The notes under the pieces were generated by a model that saw only the letters and a program-made list of their open reading frames with translations, searched no databases and was not told where the DNA came from. The translations under genes and the position numbers were made by a program. A stretch of DNA of 64,000 nt, from NCBI GenBank assembly GCA_963793465.1, contig CAWCAJ010000005.1, positions 558,001 to 622,000 of the forward strand. Direction: 5' to 3'. Below are positions 53,792 to 60,802 of this stretch, piece after piece. Position 1 is the first letter of the stretch, and every line of letters begins with the position of its first letter. Source of the DNA: CAJQPP01 sp963793465. Lineage in GTDB: Bacteria; Planctomycetota; Planctomycetia; Pirellulales; Pirellulaceae.

Positions 53792-54583
53792 TCAGGCTGC
53801 TCGGTTCATTTTCGCCGCATGGAATCCGGGCCCGTCCGTCTTGATAGCCAGGCGACCGGTGTAGTCAATCCGATTCAGGAAAATGGATATGTTGTTGTCA
53901 GCGAAATACTGGTCCACCGCGCGACGGCATCCTTGCCAGTGGCCATAATCATCGATGATCAGAACGCCACCTGGCGCTAGGCGAGGAAACAGGTGTTCCA
54001 GCTCGTGCATCGTGGAGGCGTACCAGTCCGTATCCAGTCGCAACAGACTGATGCGATCGGGTGCCTGGGCAGGGATCGTGGTTTCCACCTTGCCCTGCAC
54101 GAAACGAGTCAGGTTACTCGGGTACTGGGTGCATGCCAGGTTGTCCTGGACCTCCTGCAAAGGAGACCAGCACCAAATGGAATCTGCGTCCTGCTTGTTC
54201 TGTTTCTGCAACAGTGCCGCCGCCTGGTTGCCGTCGTGATCAATGTCGGCCGCTTCCGGTTCGGACATGCCTTCAAACGTGTCATACAGCCAGAGTTGAC
54301 GGGAAAAATCATTCTGCAATCCCAACATGCTGGCGACGGCCATCATGCTGCCGCCTTTCCAGACGCCGCATTCCACGACATCGCCAGGGATCTGTTGCTG
54401 ACTGACGTAGCGAACCGCATTACACAGCGCGATCAGCCGTTCCGGCGAGGTCATGGTGTATTTCCGGACCGCCTGCACGATCCCCAGCACCTGTTCGGAA
54501 ACATCAGGAAACTGCTGTTTCAGGCATTCTGGGTCCCGCGGGGGTGAATCGGGGTTTTTTTTGCGACGCAGGCGGATTCGCAT
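53792..54583 (-). CDS. TylF/MycF-family methyltransferase
   Basis: A 263-aa protein of the macrocin O-methyltransferase type. Evidence is 'ALCNAVRYVSQQQIPGDVVECGVWKGGSMMAVASML' region, 'LWLYDTFEGMSEPEAADIDHDG', 'ISLLRLDTDWYASTMHELEHLFPRLAPGGVLIIDDYGHW' region; the 'DTDWY' and 'DDYG' Asp residues bind metal in known members. The ATG at 54583 is chosen; the frame is open to 54655 but that extension is unlike the family. It is first in a two-gene unit with the class I methyltransferase. Ends 'MNRAA'. Probably O-methylates a glycan sugar. Confidence 0.85.
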   Translation of the reverse strand: MRIRLRRKKNPDSPPRDPECLKQQFPDVSEQVLGIVQAVRKYTMTSPERLIALCNAVRYVSQQQIPGDVVECGVWKGGSMMAVASMLGLQNDFSRQLWLYDTFEGMSEPEAADIDHDGNQAAALLQKQNKQDADSIWCWSPLQEVQDNLACTQYPSNLTRFVQGKVETTIPAQAPDRISLLRLDTDWYASTMHELEHLFPRLAPGGVLIIDDYGHWQGCRRAVDQYFADNNISIFLNRIDYTGRLAIKTDGPGFHAAKMNRAA

Positions 54584-54744
54584 GGCGATCAGCGGACTAC
54601 AGGTGGAAGCACAAGTGCTGGCACATTGCCAGCCGGGAAAGAGGGTAAATATCAAATCGGCTGTCAGACGTAAATATCGTTCTTGCCCTGCCAGCGAGGA
54701 TTTGGCAAAGTCCTGCCAACGAATTCCCAGCCCCCGCGAGAGCC

Positions 54745-55680
54745 ATGCCTCTGGAAACTCCCATCCTGTTCTGCGTTTTCAATCGGCCCGATTTGACGGC
54801 ACGGGTTTGGCGGGTGATCGCGGAACAGCGACCCCGGCACTTGCTGGTTGCCTGCGACGGCCCACGGCCAGGCCACGCCGTGGATCAGAAGCTGGTGCAA
54901 CGCACTCGCCAGATCTGTCAACAGGTGGACTGGCCATGCGACCTGGTGACTTTCTTTCGCGAAGGCAACCATGGTTGTCGCCAGCAAATGGCGGACGCCA
55001 TCTCCTGGGCATTTCAGTTGCATGAACGCGTGATCATTCTGGAAGACGATTGTCTACCCGATCCCTCGTTTTTTCCCTACTGCGAGACGCTTTTGGACAG
55101 GTATGCCGTCGAGCAGCGGATCATGATGATCAGTGGCGACAACTTCCAACCGATTCCCCGGGGCCGGGACAGTTACTTTTTCTCCGGTTACTCCCATATC
55201 TGGGGTTGGGCCTCCTGGCAACGCGCGTGGCAACATTTTGACCTGAGCATGCCGTCCTGGTCCGGCACCCGTTGCGATCGCCTGTTGCGGGAATACTGTT
55301 CGGGAGCTGCGGAACGGGAGTACTGGACCGACATCTTCAACCGTCAGCAATCCGGTCAAATCGAAACCTGGGATTACAGCTGGGCCTTTGCCTGTTGGCA
55401 GCAATCCGGCTTGGCGGTGTTGCCGCAAGTCAATCTGATCTCGAATATCGGGTTTCGGGCAGACGGAACCCATACCACCGACGCGGGACACCGACTGGCC
55501 AACCAGGCCACCGGTTCCATCCGGCAACTTTCCCACCCGTCTGTCATCGCCCGGGATCTCAAGGCCGATGCCTGGACCTGGCAAAACGTATTTTGTCCTG
55601 TCGATCCGCAATCGGCGACCGTCCCGCCGCGGTTCGGACGTCATTGGTTGCGGCGTGGGGCTTCCCGGCAAGCGGCATGA
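54745..55680 (+). CDS. Glycosyltransferase, nucleotide-diphospho-sugar type
   Basis: A 311-aa GT-A fold protein. It opens 'TPILFCVFNRPDLTARVWRVI' and has 'HERVIILEDDCLPDPSFFPYCETLLDRY', in which 'EDDC' is the metal-binding E/DxD, followed by 'GYSHIWGWASWQRAW' and 'WDYSWAFACW', a set of motifs known in bacterial GT2/GT13-like enzymes. ATG at 54745, diverging from the TylF-like gene (161-nt gap). Ends 'SRQAA'. Confidence 0.83.
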   Translation: MPLETPILFCVFNRPDLTARVWRVIAEQRPRHLLVACDGPRPGHAVDQKLVQRTRQICQQVDWPCDLVTFFREGNHGCRQQMADAISWAFQLHERVIILEDDCLPDPSFFPYCETLLDRYAVEQRIMMISGDNFQPIPRGRDSYFFSGYSHIWGWASWQRAWQHFDLSMPSWSGTRCDRLLREYCSGAAEREYWTDIFNRQQSGQIETWDYSWAFACWQQSGLAVLPQVNLISNIGFRADGTHTTDAGHRLANQATGSIRQLSHPSVIARDLKADAWTWQNVFCPVDPQSATVPPRFGRHWLRRGASRQAA

Positions 55681-55698
55681 AACCACAGGTTCGATAAC

Positions 55699-57189
55699 AT
55701 GCGAGTTTTGATTGTATCTCCTTACCGTACCGTGGCACCCCACTTCGAACACGAATTGGAGTTGGCGCAAAGACACCTCGATCGGGGGGACCAGGTGACC
55801 TTTCTTTCCTGTCTGGGGGAATTGGCGATCTGCGATTTCAACCCGGGCAAGGATGCAAGCGTTTGCCGGGATTGTCGCTTGCGACGCAACCATGGCTTGC
55901 AGCAACTGACTGTCAAGGTTGCCCAACAGGACTTCACGGAACCGTCCCCGCCCGGGGGAGAATTGAACCCGGCTGAATTGAACCCGGCTGTATTGGAAAC
56001 CCGTTGCGTTGAGAATTTGGAAGAATTGAAATCCCTGCGTACGGCTAATCTGGATTTGGGATTCGCGGTTTTGTCATCCCTGGTTTCCCAGGTTCGGGAT
56101 CCTGAATTACAGGTCTCGGACTTCCGCCAGGAATTGCAGGATTACTCCACGGCGGCTCTGCAGGTCTATCGCGGCGTTCTGCGACGCTTGCAAGAGGACC
56201 GGCCCCAACGGGTCTACGTGTTCAATGGACGGTTTGCCTCCATGCGGGCTGTACTCCGCGCCTGCCAGGTAAGCGGTGTGGAGTGTCTGATTCACGAGCG
56301 TGGCTGTGACACCCGGCATTTTCAGCTGTTTCGCAATCGCCTGCCCCACGACATCGCCTATATCGATCAACGCATGCGACAACACTGGAACCAGGCGGCA
56401 ACCCGGCCGAATCGTGAGGCGTTGGCTCATGCTTGGTTCCAGCAGCGGGTCGACAGGGTGGAACGAAATTGGCATTCGTTTGTGAAAGGTCAACAGCGGG
56501 GACGATTGCCCGAGGGCTGGAACTTCAACCATCACAATATCGTGGTCTTTACCTCCTCCGAGGATGAGTTTGTGGCGATCGGCGACTGTTGGTCCAATCA
56601 TCTTTACCCGGACCAGGGACAGGGAATTCAGGCCCTGGCTGCTCAATTGTTGGTCGATCGACCGGACGCCCGCTTGACTGTGCGTATGCACCCCAACCTG
56701 ATCGGAATCGACAACGCATCCTGCCGCCGCATGCGCAACATGCAATCGCCAAACCTGCGGATCATCCCTCCTGAATCCAAAATCGATTCTTACGAGTTGC
56801 TAAGGGTCGCGGACACCGTGGCAAGCTTCGGATCGAGTATCGGGATCGAAGCCGTGTTCTGGGATAAGCCTTCGGTGTTGATGGGACCCTGCTTTTACCA
56901 ACATCTACAGGGTCCTGTGCGGGCCAGCGACCACAATCAGGCCGTGCATCTGTTGTCGCAGGACCTGATGCCGGCCGTCGATCACGAGGCTCTGATTTAC
57001 GGGTATTGGCAGAGTACCCATGGGATTCCCTTTCAATATTTTGAGCCGCATGAGGATCTGTTTACGGGTACCTTCAAAGGTCAGCAGATTTATCCTCAGC
57101 CGCCCGGCGGCTCGCGACCTCGTTGGCAGCGGAAACTGGCCAGGATCAAACAACGTTGGTGGCCAGACCGGGATCGCTCGGCGGCCTGA
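55699..57189 (+). CDS. Capsule-polysaccharide-synthesis-like GT-B protein
   Basis: A 496-aa protein beginning 19 nt after the previous stop. The N-terminal domain starts 'MRVLIVSPYRTVAPHFEHELELAQRHLDRG' and carries a four-Cys patch ('GELAICDFN', 'CRDCRL'). The C-terminal half resembles the Capsule_synth/KpsC-like fold ('LTVRMHPNLIGID', 'DTVASFGSSIGIEAVFWDKPSVLMGPCFY' region). A local 18-nt duplication encodes LNPAELNPA (about 55965-55995). Ends 'DRSAA'. Probably an envelope-glycan glycosyltransferase. Confidence 0.72.
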   Translation: MRVLIVSPYRTVAPHFEHELELAQRHLDRGDQVTFLSCLGELAICDFNPGKDASVCRDCRLRRNHGLQQLTVKVAQQDFTEPSPPGGELNPAELNPAVLETRCVENLEELKSLRTANLDLGFAVLSSLVSQVRDPELQVSDFRQELQDYSTAALQVYRGVLRRLQEDRPQRVYVFNGRFASMRAVLRACQVSGVECLIHERGCDTRHFQLFRNRLPHDIAYIDQRMRQHWNQAATRPNREALAHAWFQQRVDRVERNWHSFVKGQQRGRLPEGWNFNHHNIVVFTSSEDEFVAIGDCWSNHLYPDQGQGIQALAAQLLVDRPDARLTVRMHPNLIGIDNASCRRMRNMQSPNLRIIPPESKIDSYELLRVADTVASFGSSIGIEAVFWDKPSVLMGPCFYQHLQGPVRASDHNQAVHLLSQDLMPAVDHEALIYGYWQSTHGIPFQYFEPHEDLFTGTFKGQQIYPQPPGGSRPRWQRKLARIKQRWWPDRDRSAA

Positions 57190-57274
57190 TAGGGTTGGCA
57201 GGGCCCGCGGGCCGGGCAGCTGCCCGACCGGGGTTCCGCAGGTCGCAGGCTCCCCCACTGCTATCAGTTTCCCG

Positions 57275-57358
57275 GGCTGGAAGGTTTGGCTGGAAGGTTT
57301 GGCTGGAAGGTTTGGCTGGAAGGTTTGGCTGGAAGGTTTGGCTGGAAGGTTTGGCTGG
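57275..57358. repeat. 13-nt minisatellite, about 6.5 copies
   Basis: ggctggaaggttt is repeated six times perfectly (57275-57352) with a partial seventh copy. It lies in the 362-nt gap between the capsule-type gene and pseB. The unit is not a multiple of three, so it is non-coding. The rest of the gap (57190-57274 and 57359-57551) holds nothing recognised. Confidence 0.92.
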
Positions 57359-57551
57359 CGATCGAGGGAGTGGACGAGTGTGCCGGGGAGAGGGGGATTT
57401 CGCTGGCACAATTCCTGTTGTTGGATCGGGCGTCGCTGGTTAGGCTACTGCGTTCCCGCTGAATCCTGGAGACCCCGTTCAGGGCGCTTGGCGGTCAGGG
57501 CGGCTCCCTCAGGTTCTGCCATCAGCATACAACTCGCTACGAGGAACAAGG

Positions 57552-58604
57552 ATGTTCTGGCTAAAAGACAAGACGGTCATGATTACCGGAGGCACCGGAT
57601 CCTTCGGAAAAAAGTGTGCCCAAACGCTGTTGAACCAGGCTGGGCTGAGGCGGCTGATTCTTTTCAGTCGTGACGAGCAAAAGCATGTGGCCTTGAAACG
57701 TGGCCTGTTCCCACCCGACAAATACCCGGAAATCCGCTACTTTGTGGGGGACGTTCGCGATGAAAAGCGTTTGCGTTACGCAATGCGAGACGTGGACTAT
57801 GTGATTCATGCAGCGGCCATGAAGCACGTGGACATGGCTGAATACAATCCTCACGAATGCATCAGCACCAATGTCACGGGTGCGGAAAACGTGATTCATG
57901 CCGCCATCGAATGTGGCGTGAGAAAAGTCGTCGCCATGTCCACGGACAAGGCCGCCAGTCCCATTAACCTGTACGGCGCCACCAAATTATGCAGCGACAA
58001 GCTGTTTGTGGCCTGCAACTCTCTGTCTGGCAGGGATGGTTGTCGTTTTGCTGTGGTGCGGTACGGCAATGTCCTGGGATCCAATGGCTCGGTGGTTCCG
58101 TTCTTTGAGAAACAGAAAGCGGCCGGTGTGCTGCCCGTGACCGATGAACAGATGACCCGCTTCATTATCACATTGCAACAGGGCGTCGATTTTGTGCTGC
58201 GATGCATGGACCGCATGGTGGGAGGCGAAGTGTTCGTTCCCAAGATTCCCAGCACCCGTATTCTGGATATTGCCGAAGCGGTGGCGCCGGGTTGCCCGAC
58301 AAAAATTGTGGGTATTCGACCTGGCGAGAAGCTGCATGAGTGCATGATCCCATCCGATGAAGCCCGTTTGGCGGTGGAATACAAGGACCACTACATCATC
58401 CGCCCCACGCAACGATGTTGGACCAGCGAGACGCCCTATTACGAAAAAACCGGGACACCCTGCCCTCGCGGCTTTTCCTATGTCAGCGATACCAACAGCA
58501 GTTGGTTGACACCCGCCATGTTGAGAGAGTTGATCGCGGAATGCCAGCAATCGGATGTCTGCCAGCCGCGGCCAGCCACATCCCATCTAAAAGTCGTCGC
58601 CTGA
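57552..58604 (+). CDS. pseB: UDP-N-acetylglucosamine 4,6-dehydratase (inverting)
   Basis: A 350-aa SDR enzyme, the first step of pseudaminic-acid-type sugar synthesis: it dehydrates UDP-GlcNAc and inverts C5. NAD binding is by 'GGTGSFG' (13-19). Active-site segments are 'AAAMKHVDMAEYNP', 'VAMSTDKAASPINLYGATKL' with the S-x-D-K and Y-x-x-x-K, and 'RYGNVLGSNGSVVPFF', all characteristic of PseB. Eleven bases separate it from pseC. Ends 'KVVA'. Confidence 0.93.
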   Translation: MFWLKDKTVMITGGTGSFGKKCAQTLLNQAGLRRLILFSRDEQKHVALKRGLFPPDKYPEIRYFVGDVRDEKRLRYAMRDVDYVIHAAAMKHVDMAEYNPHECISTNVTGAENVIHAAIECGVRKVVAMSTDKAASPINLYGATKLCSDKLFVACNSLSGRDGCRFAVVRYGNVLGSNGSVVPFFEKQKAAGVLPVTDEQMTRFIITLQQGVDFVLRCMDRMVGGEVFVPKIPSTRILDIAEAVAPGCPTKIVGIRPGEKLHECMIPSDEARLAVEYKDHYIIRPTQRCWTSETPYYEKTGTPCPRGFSYVSDTNSSWLTPAMLRELIAECQQSDVCQPRPATSHLKVVA

Positions 58605-58614
58605 TTGTGCCGCC

Positions 58615-59784
58615 ATGTTGCCTTACTCCAGACAATCGATAGATCCATCGGACATCCGGGCGGTGGTCGAGGTATTGCAGTCGGACTGGCTGACGACCGG
58701 GCCGATGGTGCAGCGATTCGAAGAAGCGTTTGCCCAGTACGTTGCCACCCGCCAGGCCGTGGCATTCAGCAATGGAACCGCCGCCCTGCACGCGGCCATG
58801 TCCGCGCTGTGTTTACAACCGGGTGACGAGGTCATTGTTCCGGCGATCACATTCGTGGCCACGGCAAATGCCGTGATCTACGCCGGTGGCATACCGATTT
58901 TTGCCGACATCTCCCCCGATACGCTGTTGATGGACAGTCGCGACGTGGTCCGCAAGATTACGTCCCGCACCCGGGCATTGGTGGCCGTGGATTATGCCGG
59001 TCAAACCTGTGACTATGCCGAACTGAAACGGATCGCTCGACAAAATGACCTGAAGTTGATCGCCGACTGTTGCCATAGTATCGGTGCCCGATCCTATGGC
59101 CGGCATGTTCCGGAATGGGTCGATGCCGCCTGCTACAGTTTTCATCCGGTGAAACCCATGACGACCTGCGAGGGTGGCATGGTGGCTACGGACGATCTGG
59201 AATTAGCGGCCGAGCTGAAAGTGTTTCGCAATCATGGCATCGCTACCGATCATCACCAGCGGTCCCAGTCCGGCACCTGTTTCTACGACATGCAGGCGTT
59301 GGGATACAACTACCGTTTGTCGGACGTGCATTGTGCGCTTGGGCTTTCCCAGTTGCAGAGACTGCCCGCATGGACGATGCAACGAGCCCGCATTGCCGAG
59401 GCCTACGGTCAGCAATTTCAGAGAGTGCCCTATGTGAGGCCCCTGACCACGATAGCCGGGGCGGGACACGCCCATCATCTGTACGTCGTCCGCTGGTCCT
59501 GTGAATCCAGCGGCGTATCTCGCGACGACGTGCTGGGCGGCCTCCGGGACCAGGGGATCCAGGCAAATGTGCATTATCGACCCGTATATCAGCACTCGTA
59601 TTACCAAAAAAACTTCAGTCGTCTGCGGATGTTCAGTTGCCCGCAGGCGGAATTGGCTTATCCGGAGTTGATATCGTTGCCGATTTTTCCAGCCATGACC
59701 CCGGACGATGTAAACCACGTAGTCGACTCGGTGCGGCGGATCGTGGAGACGGCCCAACCCACTTCGCGGAGATCGGTGGCCTGA
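58615..59784 (+). CDS. pseC: UDP-4-amino-4,6-dideoxy-N-acetyl-altrosamine transaminase
   Basis: A 389-aa PLP-dependent aminotransferase of the DegT/DnrJ/EryC1 family; it aminates the keto-sugar made by PseB. The PLP lysine is Lys180 in 'SFHPVKPMTTCEGG'; Asp151 in 'IADCCHSIGA' contacts the ring nitrogen; 'SNGTAALHAAM' binds the phosphate; 'YNYRLSDVHCALGLSQL' is the partner-subunit loop. Assigned as PseC because it directly follows pseB and keeps the PseC-like start 'MLPYSRQSID'. Ends 'RRSVA'. Confidence 0.9.
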   Translation: MLPYSRQSIDPSDIRAVVEVLQSDWLTTGPMVQRFEEAFAQYVATRQAVAFSNGTAALHAAMSALCLQPGDEVIVPAITFVATANAVIYAGGIPIFADISPDTLLMDSRDVVRKITSRTRALVAVDYAGQTCDYAELKRIARQNDLKLIADCCHSIGARSYGRHVPEWVDAACYSFHPVKPMTTCEGGMVATDDLELAAELKVFRNHGIATDHHQRSQSGTCFYDMQALGYNYRLSDVHCALGLSQLQRLPAWTMQRARIAEAYGQQFQRVPYVRPLTTIAGAGHAHHLYVVRWSCESSGVSRDDVLGGLRDQGIQANVHYRPVYQHSYYQKNFSRLRMFSCPQAELAYPELISLPIFPAMTPDDVNHVVDSVRRIVETAQPTSRRSVA

Positions 59785-59785
59785 T

Positions 59786-60774
59786 ATGGGAACCAGAATA
59801 CTGATGCACGTGCCCGCCAATCCGCTGCTGGGCACGCGCGCCTGCTGCGCAGCCTGACGTTGGCACGTCAATGGACCAGCGAAGGAGGCCAGGTTCTGTT
59901 TGCGATTGATCCTTTGCCCCGTATCCTGATGCGCCAGATTGCCCGAGCCGGTTGTCAGGTTCATCGACTGAAGTCGCCACAGAATGATCGCCAGACGGCA
60001 GGAGAGCTATGTCAGCTGGCAGACCAACAGGGATGTCACTGGATCGTGGCCGACGACTCCCGCGTGCAACTCATCCATTCCCTGGTTCCATTACGCCCGT
60101 CCGGTCGAAAACTACTGGTGATTGGCCAGGTCGAATTGTCCCAGATCGACTTTCAGACAGCCGGCGATCCCAGATTTGCCCTTGTTCGCAGCAATTTGCC
60201 AATCGAGACGCCAGCACGACGTGTGCCCAAGTCCAGTCGTCTCCGCTGCCTGCTGGACCTTTCCCGGATGGGTGCTGACAAGTCCACCGATTTGATTCGC
60301 CAACTCTGTCACCATTTTGCAGATCAGAAAGTCGTGTTCGATATTGTGACACCCTTTTCACGGCGGGTCGCGGAAAGCTTGCGGTCTCAAGACCCGGTGA
60401 ATCGAGAATTCCTTTTCTGGCACCGCAATAGCGATCGGGCGTTTCAGGCCCTGTTCGCATTTCAAGTCGCGATCGCCAGTGACCTGGCTACCTTTTGCGA
60501 AACCGCGTTTGCCGGCAAACCCAGTTTACTGCTCACCGAAACAGGCGTGCCTCCCTGCCTGTCCCACGATTTAACGACTCACCCCTGGCGAGTGGACTGT
60601 CAGGGCCAACGTTGGGCGGCAGCGACCGTGCAATGGATCCAACGAATTCTGGAAAGCCCCACCCGGCGTCAACGACATGCCAGGGAAATGGGACGCCTGG
60701 TGGACGACCAGGCAGCCTTGCGACTCTGCCAAGTGTTACGTGACGCGACCGCAACCCGCATGCGTTCGGCTTAG
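59786..60774 (+). CDS. pseG: PseG-like UDP-sugar hydrolase/glycosyltransferase, frameshifted near the start
   Basis: The first ATG (59786, one base after the pseC stop) begins 'GTRILMHVPANPLLG', then the frame hits a stop at about 59855. From 59830 another frame gives 'GHARLLRSLTLARQWTSEGGQVLFAIDP', the GHxxR-x-LTLA helix typical of PseG/GT28-like proteins, and runs to 60774. One base lost in the GGG run at 59830-59832 would join them (329 aa). The remainder includes 'HWIVADDSRVQ', 'GRKLLVIGQVEL', 'CETAFAGKPSLLLTETG'. Known PseG removes UDP from the sugar in pseudaminic acid synthesis. The order B-C-G supports that role, but the C-terminal motifs are weak. Ends 'RMRSA'. Confidence 0.65.
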
Positions 60775-60802
60775 AGCGCGTTTGCGATCGCAACATGGGA
60801 CG

